A stretch of DNA of 64,000 nt, from positions 29,135-93,134 of the forward strand of contig CBDBVB010000002.1 in assembly GCA_965212545.1 (NCBI GenBank), read 5' to 3'. Source of the DNA: JABDIP01 sp965212545 (GTDB lineage Bacteria; Pseudomonadota; Alphaproteobacteria; DSM-16000; Inquilinaceae). Positions 8,894 through 17,540 of the stretch are shown one piece after another (position 1 is the first letter of the stretch; every line of letters starts with the position of its first letter). The notes beneath the pieces are model-generated. The model searched no databases and was not told the DNA's origin. It saw nothing but the letters and a program-made list of their open reading frames with translations. The translations under genes and the position numbers were made by a program.

Positions 8894-9676
8894 ATGGGCG
8901 GTCGTTTGGCGGGCCGGGTGGCGATCGTGATCGGCGCGGCGCGCGGTATCGGTGCGGGCATCGCGCAGCGCTTCGTCGAGGAGGGCGCGTCGGTGGTGAT
9001 CGCCGACCGCGAGGCCGAGGCCGGCGAGGCGACCGTCGAGCGGCTGGCGGCGATCGGGCCGGCATCGTTCATCGCCGCCGACATTGCCGAAGAAGCCGAT
9101 GCAGAGCGCATAGCCGCTGCCGCCGTGGACCGCTTCGGCGGCATCGACGTGCTGGTGCAGAACGCCGGCATCTACCCATGGACTCTGATCGAGGACATCT
9201 CGGCCAAGGAGTGGGACCAGGTCCTGGGGGTCAATCTGCGCGGCACTTTCCTGGCGGCCCGGGCCTGCCTGGCGCCGATGAAGAAGCGGCGCTACGGCCG
9301 CATGGTGTTCACCTCGTCGATCACCGGACCCCGGGTCAGCAATCCTGGGCACGGCCACTATTCCGCCAGCAAGGCCGGGATCAACGGCTTCATCCGCGCC
9401 GCCGCGGTCGAATTCGCGCCCCACGGCATCACCGTCAATGGCATCGAACCGGGCAATATCGAGACCGAGGCGGTGCGGACCCAGCGCAGCGCGGAATACA
9501 TCCGCTCCATGGAGGCGGCGGTGCCGCTCGGCCGGCTCGGCACTCCGCGAGACGTGGCCAACGCGGCCCTATTCCTGGCGTCCGACGAAGCGGCCTACAT
9601 CACCGGCACGACCCTGATCGTCGATGGCGGCCAGATCCTCCCTGAGAGCAAGGATTTCGGGATCGTGCCTTCGTAG
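8894..9676 (+). CDS. Short-chain dehydrogenase/reductase (SDR)
   Basis: NAD(P)-dependent oxidoreductase of the classical SDR family, 260 residues. Cofactor loop GAARGIGAGI (about 14-23), NAG motif QNAGIYP, catalytic Ser in TSSITG and YSASK (Tyr/Lys pair), and a C-terminal IVDGGQ typical of the family. GGAGGAAGG precedes the ATG at 8894. Placement after a sugar ABC importer suggests it oxidises or reduces the imported sugar or polyol; the substrate is not readable. Confidence 0.9.
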   Translation: MGGRLAGRVAIVIGAARGIGAGIAQRFVEEGASVVIADREAEAGEATVERLAAIGPASFIAADIAEEADAERIAAAAVDRFGGIDVLVQNAGIYPWTLIEDISAKEWDQVLGVNLRGTFLAARACLAPMKKRRYGRMVFTSSITGPRVSNPGHGHYSASKAGINGFIRAAAVEFAPHGITVNGIEPGNIETEAVRTQRSAEYIRSMEAAVPLGRLGTPRDVANAALFLASDEAAYITGTTLIVDGGQILPESKDFGIVPS

Positions 9677-9842
9677 CGCGGCCGGCCCCGAAGCTATCGA
9701 GCTGGCCGTGAACCGGCCCCGGGCGGAAGACGGCAGGCATCGCCGTCGCCAGCAGCCTTGTTGACGCGCGTACTGGCCGGAAATTCAATGGTGATTAACT
9801 TCTGCAGGCGACAATTGCTACTTCTCCTGCCGGATTGTCTTG

Positions 9843-12299
9843 ATGTTTCAACTTTTACGTTATTTTTCTCTGACGAGCGCCGTCGCGATTGCGGTCGCGA
9901 CATTGGCTCTGGTCCTGTTCTATCGACAGGGCGCGGTCTCGGATCTGGTCGCCTCCGCGGAAACGCATAACGTCTCGCTGGCGCGGTCCTTCGCCAATAC
10001 GATCTGGCCCGAATTCGCCGACTACATCACAACCGTCGACGAGGATGGGGAGGGGCTGCGCCAGAGGTCCGAGACGGGCCAGTTGGACGACGCCCTGAGA
10101 ATGCTGACCGAAGGTCTGCCGGTCCTCAAGATCAAGATCTACAATCTTCAGGGACTGACGGTCTATTCGTCCCAGGCCAGTCAGATGGGCGAGGACAAGA
10201 GCGACAACTCTGGCTTCCTGATGTCCCGGGACGGCGGCACGCCGTCCACCAAGATGAGCTTTCGAGACAGCTTCAGCGCGTTTTCCGGTGCTGTCGAGAA
10301 TCGAGATCTGGTGGAAACCTACATCCCAGTCCAGGACACAGATGGAACCGTGGTCGGAGTGCTGGAGATCTATACCGACGTGACACCGTCCATGGCTCGG
10401 CTCGACCGCAACACGACTGGCAATATCGCGATCTATCTGCTGATTTTTTCGTTGTTGTACGGTGCGCTCTTCATCATCGTTCGGCGCGCCGACCGGATTC
10501 TCAAGGGGCAGTATCTCAAGCTTGAGGATACCGAGAAGAACATCCATGCAAAGAACGCCGCATTGAAAAACGAGATCGCTGAGCGCGAGCAGGCTGAAGC
10601 GGAATTGCGCGACGCCAAGGAAGCGGCCGAAGCGGCTAATCGGACCAAGTCAGAATTCCTTGCCACCGTGAGCCACGAGGTGCGGACGCCGATGAACGGG
10701 GTGCTGGGGATGGCCGGTCTGCTGTTGGATTCGGACCTCGCCGAGGAGCAACGGGAATACACCGAGACGATCCGGGAATCAGGGGAAGGCCTGATGACCA
10801 TCATCGACGATATCCTGGATTTCTCGAAGGCCGAGGCCGGCGAAATCAAGCTGGTGGAATCGGACTTCGAGCTCGTTCCCCTAATCGACCATGCCGTCGA
10901 GCTGTTCGGGCCGGAGGCCGGCAAGAAGGGCATCGATCTGGCAGCCTATTTGGCGCCCGGGATCGCCAGGCAGCTGTGCGGCGATGCGGGTCGGATCCGG
11001 CAGATCTTGCTGAACCTGATCGGCAATGCCGTCAAGTTCACCGATTCCGGCGGTGTGACGCTGGCGGTCACGGTGGAAGACGCGGCGCCGGCGGATGGTG
11101 GAATGGTCCTTCGATTCGAGGTGAGCGATACCGGGACCGGCATTCCGGCAGAGTTTCTGGAGAAGATCTTCGGCGCCTTCACCCAGGCGGATTCATCGAT
11201 CACGCGCTCACATAGCGGCACCGGTCTTGGGCTCGCGATCTCCAAGAAACTGATCGCGCTGATGGGCGGGGAAGTTGGTGTCGAGAGTGAAGTGGGCCGC
11301 GGCAGCCAGTTCTGGATGACCCTCCCGCTTGCTCACAGCCGCGGGCAGGCTAGGCCATGGGCCGACGAACTGCCGGACTCGACTCGCGGGCGCCGGGTCC
11401 TGGTCGTGGACGACGCCGAGATGGCTCGCCTGACGTTCGAAAAGCAGTTCTCCGCATTGGGAATGGAGGTGACCTGCGCCGCCGATGTCGAGGCGGGCTT
11501 GTCATGTCTACGCTCGGCAAGCGAGGCTGGGAAACCCTTCGAATTGGCGATCCTGGATCATATGCTGTCGGATGCCGATGGCGGGTCTCTGGCCAAGCGT
11601 ATCCGTGGCGATGACACGATCGATGTCGGTGCGTTGATCTTGTCGTCCACCTCCGGACAGGTGGACACGGATTCGAAAGCCCAGGAGCTGGGATTTGATG
11701 CCGCCCTGCCCAAGCCCCTGCGTCCCGGGTTGTTGTTGAAATGCCTGAAGCGGATCCGCAAGTCCAAGATTGTCGATAAACTCGGGAAGCCTCGCAGGGC
11801 GCCGAAGCGGTCGGCCGATCCCAATGCCGAATTCCGGGTTCTGCTCGCCGAGGACAATACCGCCAATCAGAAGGTCGTTGCCGCGTTGCTGAACAATAGC
11901 GGCTTTCAGATCGACACGGTGACCGATGGACTGCAGGCGGTCGAAGCGATGCGGAACCGGCACTACGATCTGGTGCTGATGGATATCGGGATGCCGGAGC
12001 TGGACGGTCAAGGGGCGACGCGCCAGATCCGGGAACTGCCGGGGAACGCCGGTGATGTCCCGATCATCGCCGTGACCGCTCACGTGATGGAAACGGATCA
12101 GGAGGCCTGCATCGAGGCTGGCATGAACGATTTCATCATGAAGCCGATCCAAAGGCTGGAATTGATGGAGAAGATCGAATTCTGGCTGGGCCTGCCGGAA
12201 TCCAGCGGGGCGGTCGGCGATGCGAAGCCGAAAGAAGCGCATGAACCCCGGAAGGGTGCCAGCGCTCGACACACACCGGTCAAGGCGCGCGGGTCTTAG
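9843..12299 (+). CDS. Hybrid sensor histidine kinase with two receiver domains
   Basis: Membrane sensor that autophosphorylates and relays phosphate through internal receivers. About 818 residues: membrane segment 1 (about 8-26), a periplasmic sensor domain of ~165 residues, membrane segment 2 (about 197-219), a coiled coil, HisKA with SHEVRTPMNGVLGM (His278), HATPase with NLIGNAVKF, DTGTGIP and GTGLGLAI, then REC1 (Asp572 in ILDHML) and REC2 (Asp714 in LMDIGMPELDG, Lys in MKPI). REC1 lacks the usual P after the Asp and may be degenerate. A TTG at 9840 is an alternative start. No HPt gene is adjacent. The 3' end overlaps the convergent DMT gene by 20 nt. Confidence 0.93.
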   Translation: MFQLLRYFSLTSAVAIAVATLALVLFYRQGAVSDLVASAETHNVSLARSFANTIWPEFADYITTVDEDGEGLRQRSETGQLDDALRMLTEGLPVLKIKIYNLQGLTVYSSQASQMGEDKSDNSGFLMSRDGGTPSTKMSFRDSFSAFSGAVENRDLVETYIPVQDTDGTVVGVLEIYTDVTPSMARLDRNTTGNIAIYLLIFSLLYGALFIIVRRADRILKGQYLKLEDTEKNIHAKNAALKNEIAEREQAEAELRDAKEAAEAANRTKSEFLATVSHEVRTPMNGVLGMAGLLLDSDLAEEQREYTETIRESGEGLMTIIDDILDFSKAEAGEIKLVESDFELVPLIDHAVELFGPEAGKKGIDLAAYLAPGIARQLCGDAGRIRQILLNLIGNAVKFTDSGGVTLAVTVEDAAPADGGMVLRFEVSDTGTGIPAEFLEKIFGAFTQADSSITRSHSGTGLGLAISKKLIALMGGEVGVESEVGRGSQFWMTLPLAHSRGQARPWADELPDSTRGRRVLVVDDAEMARLTFEKQFSALGMEVTCAADVEAGLSCLRSASEAGKPFELAILDHMLSDADGGSLAKRIRGDDTIDVGALILSSTSGQVDTDSKAQELGFDAALPKPLRPGLLLKCLKRIRKSKIVDKLGKPRRAPKRSADPNAEFRVLLAEDNTANQKVVAALLNNSGFQIDTVTDGLQAVEAMRNRHYDLVLMDIGMPELDGQGATRQIRELPGNAGDVPIIAVTAHVMETDQEACIEAGMNDFIMKPIQRLELMEKIEFWLGLPESSGAVGDAKPKEAHEPRKGASARHTPVKARGS

Positions 12300-13155
12300 G
12301 TTCGACCAGTTTGGGTCGGCGGCTGACGATGATCGCAACGCCCGCGATCGTTGCCCCGCCGCCGGCCGCCAGGGTCCAGGTCAACGCTTCGCCCAGGAAC
12401 ACCACCCCGGACAGCACACCGAACAGCGGCACCAGCAGGGTCACCGGCATCACTTGGTTCACCGAATGCCGCCGTAGCAGCCCGTACCATAGCCCGTAGC
12501 ACAGGATCACAACGATCACCGATTGATAGGCGATCGTACCCCAGTCGAGCCAACCGGCCGTCGTGACAGCTTGCCACTGCCCCTCTTCGATGATCAGCGA
12601 GGCCAGCAACAGCTGGGGTGCGGCCAGCAGTGCCATCCAGCCGTTGAGGGCGAACCCGTCGACGTCGGCAAGTTGCTTCATCTGGATGTTCGACACTGCC
12701 CAGACCAGGGCGGCGGCGACGATCATGCCGACAGCCCACAGTGCCGAACTGGTGCGCGGCTCGCCAGCCAGGATTGCCACGCCGGCGATCGCCAGGGCCA
12801 TGCCAAGCAGCCGCCTCCAGCCCGGTGGGTCGTTGTACAGAATGGCGCTCAACAGAGCCGCGAACGGTACTTGAATTTGGATCGTGATCGCCGCGACGGC
12901 GGCGTCGACCCGGGCGAGACCGTTGAACATCAGGGAGAAGTGCAGGAAGCCCAGAGTGACCGAGAACAGCGCGATCTCTTTAATGCGCCCGAGCGGGCGC
13001 GGCACCAACGGCACCAGCAGGGCAGCGACCAACCCGAAGCGCAGTGCAATCATGAACAGCGGCGGAAACTGTTCGAGTCCGGACTTGGACACCGCGAAAT
13101 TCAGGCCCCAGAAAACGGCCACAAGAAGTGCGATCAGGCCATCGGCCAGTGTCAT
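12280..13155 (-). CDS. DMT-family transporter (EamA)
   Basis: Inner-membrane exporter or permease of the drug/metabolite superfamily. About 291 residues with two EamA repeats and roughly ten membrane segments; the first begins ADGLIALLVAVFWGLNFAVSK, where the FWG-N-x-x-x-SK pattern is characteristic. Start 13155 is chosen over 13173 because the extra six residues look non-family. It follows the djlA-like gene by about 40 nt on the same strand, so they may be cotranscribed. Substrate unknown; amino acids or metabolites are typical. Confidence 0.88.
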   Translation of the reverse strand: MTLADGLIALLVAVFWGLNFAVSKSGLEQFPPLFMIALRFGLVAALLVPLVPRPLGRIKEIALFSVTLGFLHFSLMFNGLARVDAAVAAITIQIQVPFAALLSAILYNDPPGWRRLLGMALAIAGVAILAGEPRTSSALWAVGMIVAAALVWAVSNIQMKQLADVDGFALNGWMALLAAPQLLLASLIIEEGQWQAVTTAGWLDWGTIAYQSVIVVILCYGLWYGLLRRHSVNQVMPVTLLVPLFGVLSGVVFLGEALTWTLAAGGGATIAGVAIIVSRRPKLVEPKTRAP

Positions 13156-13197
13156 GGCTTGGTGTCCGTGCAACGCTGTCCGGAATCCCGGCGGCGG

Positions 13198-13944
13198 TCA
13201 GCTGATACCGCGCTCCTGGCGGATGCGGTCATAGGCGGCATTGATGGTTGCCACCTTTTCGTTGGCGATGTCGACGAACTCCTGCGGCATGCCCTGGGCG
13301 ATCAGCAGGTCCGGATGGTTCTCCCGGATCAACCGGCGGAAGGCCGACTTGATCTCGGTATCCTCGATGGCGCGGTCGATGCCGAGAATATGATAGGGGT
13401 CGCCGGCGTCGGGGCCGATCTCCTCGGCGCGGATGCGATGGAAGTCGGCTTCGGCAAGACCGAATTCCAGAGCTACGCCGTGGAGGAATTCGAGCTCCGC
13501 TTCGTCGACTTTGCCATCCGCCTTGGCGATGTGGAACAGGCAAGACAGGAGCTCTTCCAGCACGGCCGGCTGATCCCGGAACAGCTTGGCGATCTGCCGC
13601 GCATAGGGTTCGAAACCGCGATGGTCGCGGCGGGCGACATTGAACACCCGGGTGACGTTCGCCTGCTCCTCGGGCGGCACGCGGAAGACCTGCCGGAAGG
13701 CTGCAATCTCGTCGTCGGTGACAATTCCGTCGGCCTTCGCCATCTTCGCGCCAAGCACGATGACGCCGATGGTGAAGGCCATCTTCCTGGTGTTGTCGTC
13801 GCTTGCGCCGTCCGCGGCCGATCCGCTCGCCGCATTGGTCAGCCGGTCGACAGCATGCCCGGCGGCGGTGCCAAGAATCGCGCCTAATGGCCCGCCAAGC
13901 GCCAACCCGGCGGCGCCGCCGATGATCTTGCCCCAGATGCTCAT
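13198..13944 (-). CDS. djlA: DjlA-like co-chaperone with TerB and J domains
   Basis: Probable DnaK co-chaperone. 248 residues: a Gly/Ala-rich hydrophobic N-terminus (IIGGAAGLALGGPLGAILG, possibly membrane-associated), a TerB-like helical domain rich in Asp/Glu (KADGIVTDDEIAAFRQVF and ADGKVDEAELEFLHGVA repeats), then a C-terminal J domain (YHILGI..., with the HPD tripeptide in ENHPD). This is the E. coli DjlA arrangement. Start 13944 is the first codon giving the family N-terminus MSIWGKIIGG. Confidence 0.88.
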   Translation of the reverse strand: MSIWGKIIGGAAGLALGGPLGAILGTAAGHAVDRLTNAASGSAADGASDDNTRKMAFTIGVIVLGAKMAKADGIVTDDEIAAFRQVFRVPPEEQANVTRVFNVARRDHRGFEPYARQIAKLFRDQPAVLEELLSCLFHIAKADGKVDEAELEFLHGVALEFGLAEADFHRIRAEEIGPDAGDPYHILGIDRAIEDTEIKSAFRRLIRENHPDLLIAQGMPQEFVDIANEKVATINAAYDRIRQERGIS

Positions 13945-14123
13945 CTGAATCGGTCGTCCCGCAACCCTGTTCCACCATAGCGAGCCGACATTCGGTCGCC
14001 AACCGCAGTGGCGCGTCCAAATCTCCGACGGCACACCGCAATCGGCGGGAGTTGGACGATGGCATTACTACCTCATGGCAAAATCGGCACAGGCTGATAG
14101 TCTGATAGGTAGGGGGCCCCGAT

Positions 14124-16550
14124 TTGAAACCTTCCGTCAAAGTTGTCCTCTTTGCGGGGATCATCGGTTTGCAGGTCGCATCCGTGGCGGCAATCGTGGT
14201 GTCGTCCTATGTGTCGGCCCAGGAATCACTGCTCGATTTGGCCAATCGGGCCATGAGCGCCGTAGCAGAGGATGGCGTCGAGCATCTCCAAGAGTTCTTC
14301 AGGCCGGCACACGATGCGGCGGTCCTGACCGAACGGCTCGCGACGCACGAAGTCCTCCGGACCGACGATACCGCGGTCATGGAGCGATATTTTTTCGAAA
14401 CGCTCCAGCTTACCCCCTGGCTCGATAGCATCTTTTACGGCGGCAAGGATGGCAGCTTCGTCTTCGTTCGAGCCGATGGCTCGAAGTCCGAAGGCGGCTA
14501 TTTCACCAAGGTCATCGATATCGAAGGAGATGATCGAACCGTTGATGTGACTTACAGGTCGGCTGAATTCGAGGAGATCGCGCACGCCCCTGATGTGGAG
14601 GACACATTCGATCCGCGAACCCGACCATGGTTTGAAAACGCCATTGCCTCCGACGGTATCTCCTGGACCGAGCCTTACGTCTTCTTCACGTCCGGACATC
14701 CGGGAATCAGCACGGCGATCGCTGTCCGCGATCAGGACGGTCGGGCGACCGGTGTCGTCGGTGTCGACATCGTCATTGCCGAGTTGTCGGAATTCGTCGC
14801 CGCGCTGCAAACCGGAAGACGTGGCGCGGCGTTCGTCTTCGACAGGGCCGGCGATATCATCGCTTTTCCCGACTCCGAGACGGTGGCACGCAGTTCCAGC
14901 ACGCTGGAGGACGGGCTAAGGTTCGCCAAGGTCAACGACTTGCAGGCCCCGGCGGCAAAGGCGGCAATTCTGTCCCTGGGCGAAGACCTGTCCGGCCTGG
15001 AGATGGCGGGGGAGGTCTTCGGGCGCTTCGAGGTCGATGACAGGGCCTATGTCTCGATCGCCGTTCCGTTTCCAAGCGAGAATTGGGAATGGGTGCTCGG
15101 GCTGTACTTTCCAGAGGATGTGATCCTGGGCGATATCAGGGAGAACCGCCTGTTCAACATGCTTCTGGCCGGCGCGATCAGCGCTGTCGCCTGCATCATC
15201 GGAATACTCATCTGGCGAAGTGTGGCCCGGTTCTTCGACGCGCTGCAGCAGGGTGCGATTGCTGTGGAGTCCGGCCGGTTGGACGCCGGTTGGTCCTTCC
15301 GCAGCGGCTTTCGGGAGTTGGCCGACACTGCCGCGGTTTTCGCCAGGATGATCGACGGCTTGCGTCGCCGCGATCAGGACAATGCCGAACTGACCCAATC
15401 GCTGCGCCAGGAGATTGCTGCCCATGAGCGGACCGATTCGGATCTCCGGGCATCCGAGGAACGCCATGCCCTGGCGCTGGCGGGAACCAATGACGGAATC
15501 TGGGATTGGGATGTCACGTCCGATCGGATCGAAGTCTCTGCGCGCCTGGCAGAGATTCTTGGGCTTGGAGGGGAACCGCTGCGGCTGTCGTCGAACGATG
15601 TCTACAAGATCGTCCATCCCGACGACCGGGAGGCCTATCGTTCGGCGATTACCGCACATTTCAAGGATCGAGAGGGATTCTTCGCCTTCGAATGCCGGCT
15701 GCTCAGGAAGGACGGTTCATGCATCTGGGCTCTGACCCGCGGGCTGGCGCTTTGGGATGCCGAGGGCAGGGCCTACCGGATGGCTGGATCGGTGACCGAT
15801 GTGACAGAGCGCAAAGCGGCCGAAGAGCAACTGCGGCAATCCCAGAAGATGGAGGCGCTTGGATCGTTGGCCGGCGGCATCGCACATGAATTCAACAACC
15901 AGCTTCTGCCGATTGTCGCCCTGACCGAGCTTGTGGCCGTGGATCTGCCGCAGGATTCCGACGCCCGTCGTAACCTCGATCAGGTGATCGCAGCAGCGGC
16001 GCGTAGCCGGAATCTTATCGAGCAGATCCTGACCTATAGCCGCAAGCGCACGAAACGGGCGGAACCAGTCGCCCTTGAGCCTTTGATCGCATCGGCTCTG
16101 GACCTGCTGCGCTCGGCGCTGCCGTCCAATATCACGCTTCAGTCGGAATTGCGCGGCGATGGCCGAAAGGTGCTGGCGGATCGGACGGAGATCCAGAGCG
16201 TCGTGCTGAACCTGGCGACGAACGCATCCCATGCAATCGGGATTGGCAAAGGCCTGATCAGGGTCGCGCTTGCGCCGCTGGAGTTGGGTGACGAGGCGGC
16301 GCCCGACCTAGCGCCGGGGAATTACCTGGAACTGGCGGTGGAAGATAATGGCCGGGGCATGGACCAAGAGACAATGGAACGGATCTTCGATCCCTTCTTC
16401 ACCACCAAACCGGAGGGCGAAGGGACCGGCATGGGCCTGTCCATCGTCAGTGGAATCGTCACCGACGCCGGTGGCAGGATTACGGTGGATAGCCGCGAGG
16501 GGCGGGGCACGACCTTCAGAGTCCTGCTGCCATCGCGGGATCACGCGTAG
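14124..16550 (+). CDS. Sensor histidine kinase with periplasmic Cache domain and PAS domain
   Basis: Membrane-bound sensor of an external ligand. 808 residues: membrane segment 1 (about 8-30), a ~300-residue periplasmic dCache-type domain (PYVFFTSGHPGISTAIAVRD and VVGVDIVI are characteristic), membrane segment 2 (about 343-366), a HAMP-like linker and coil, a PAS domain with PAC (about 445-570), HisKA with GGIAHEFNNQLLPI (His588), and HATPase with N-box NLATNASHA and GTGMGLSIV. No receiver domain and no response-regulator gene next door, so it is an orphan kinase. TTG start with AGGTAGGGGG upstream. Confidence 0.92.
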   Translation: MKPSVKVVLFAGIIGLQVASVAAIVVSSYVSAQESLLDLANRAMSAVAEDGVEHLQEFFRPAHDAAVLTERLATHEVLRTDDTAVMERYFFETLQLTPWLDSIFYGGKDGSFVFVRADGSKSEGGYFTKVIDIEGDDRTVDVTYRSAEFEEIAHAPDVEDTFDPRTRPWFENAIASDGISWTEPYVFFTSGHPGISTAIAVRDQDGRATGVVGVDIVIAELSEFVAALQTGRRGAAFVFDRAGDIIAFPDSETVARSSSTLEDGLRFAKVNDLQAPAAKAAILSLGEDLSGLEMAGEVFGRFEVDDRAYVSIAVPFPSENWEWVLGLYFPEDVILGDIRENRLFNMLLAGAISAVACIIGILIWRSVARFFDALQQGAIAVESGRLDAGWSFRSGFRELADTAAVFARMIDGLRRRDQDNAELTQSLRQEIAAHERTDSDLRASEERHALALAGTNDGIWDWDVTSDRIEVSARLAEILGLGGEPLRLSSNDVYKIVHPDDREAYRSAITAHFKDREGFFAFECRLLRKDGSCIWALTRGLALWDAEGRAYRMAGSVTDVTERKAAEEQLRQSQKMEALGSLAGGIAHEFNNQLLPIVALTELVAVDLPQDSDARRNLDQVIAAAARSRNLIEQILTYSRKRTKRAEPVALEPLIASALDLLRSALPSNITLQSELRGDGRKVLADRTEIQSVVLNLATNASHAIGIGKGLIRVALAPLELGDEAAPDLAPGNYLELAVEDNGRGMDQETMERIFDPFFTTKPEGEGTGMGLSIVSGIVTDAGGRITVDSREGRGTTFRVLLPSRDHA

Positions 16551-16586
16551 GTCGCAGTCAGCTTGCGGCCGGCCGCGATCGCGGTG

Positions 16587-17384
16587 TCAGTCTTCTTCTG
16601 CCGCCGAAGCGGCGATGGCCCGGCCGGATCCCGCCCCCAGCACGCCGATGCCGGGAAACCGCAGCGCCAGGTCGGCCGGGTCGATGCCGAAGGACAGTCC
16701 CAGGAGGTTCAGCTCCAATCCCTCCTCGAGCCCGACCATTACGCCGGCCAGTCCGCGGGCGGAAAGCTGGTAGCCGGTTCCGCTGGGGCTGCGCGCCCAG
16801 ACGCGCCAGGGCCCCAGATAGTCCTTGCCGACAGCGGTCGGCGGCAGGTCCAGACGCATGTCCGGTACCAGCCGCCCGACATGGGCGGTGAAGGTGTTGC
16901 TGTTGGGGCCGGGCCAGATGCCGTAGGTGTCGGGATAGGGGTATGATCGCACCGCGGCCTCGATTTGCGGGATCAGGGCGGAGGCCTCGGGGCCGCGGAT
17001 ATCGACATAGAGTTCCGGCCGCTGTCCGTACCATTCGCGATCGGGGCGGCCACTTCCTGTGGCGACCACCGGAATGCCACGGCGGGCGCGCCAGCCGAGC
17101 ACCTCGTGGTAGGTGAAGCTGCCGGCATTCTCGGCCTTGGTTGCGATCCAGGTGTGGACGGCGAATGCGCCGCGCCAGCTGAACGCTCGCGCACCGTAAA
17201 CCTGGACCACTGCTTCCGGTGTTTCCGCCGGGTCCGGCGCTAGTCCGGCCGGAGCGCGGCTGGCCGAGGACCAATGTGCGTCGAGATCGATCTTGCCGCT
17301 CAACAGGACAAGCAGCGGGCCCGCCAGCAGAACCAGCAGCAGAACAAACAGGATGCCCACTATACGCCTCGCCCGTCTCATCAT
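16587..17384 (-). CDS. DUF3750 domain protein, membrane-anchored
   Basis: Function unknown. 265 residues with an N-terminal membrane anchor (about 6-29) and a periplasmic domain matching my recollection of DUF3750: VQVYGARAFSWRGAFAVHTWIATK, YHEVLGWRARRG, PGPNSNTFTAHVGR, and a C-terminal GVMVGLEEGLELNLLGLSFGID. The conserved His/Asn/Asp residues suggest an enzyme or binding fold, but no activity can be assigned. ATG-ATG start at 17384/17381; the open frame extending to 17669 would overlap the divergent hydantoinase gene and is rejected. Confidence 0.78.
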   Translation of the reverse strand: MMRRARRIVGILFVLLLVLLAGPLLVLLSGKIDLDAHWSSASRAPAGLAPDPAETPEAVVQVYGARAFSWRGAFAVHTWIATKAENAGSFTYHEVLGWRARRGIPVVATGSGRPDREWYGQRPELYVDIRGPEASALIPQIEAAVRSYPYPDTYGIWPGPNSNTFTAHVGRLVPDMRLDLPPTAVGKDYLGPWRVWARSPSGTGYQLSARGLAGVMVGLEEGLELNLLGLSFGIDPADLALRFPGIGVLGAGSGRAIAASAAEED

Positions 17385-17540
17385 ATGTGTCCCGGCCCGG
17401 TGTGAGATATCCGCCTGCTGTACAGACCGTCGATTCCAGTTGGCAAATGCGTCATCTTCGGGGCTGGGACCAATTTCGAAAGACCAAGTGTAACATGGTG
17501 CCGCCGGCGGCCGATCGCCAGGGTGGTTTGGGAGAGGCGA

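Noticed and set aside
12280..12299. Frameshift or mis-annotation at the hybrid kinase/DMT overlap
   Set aside because: Both proteins have plausible C-termini; a 20-nt convergent overlap is ordinary.
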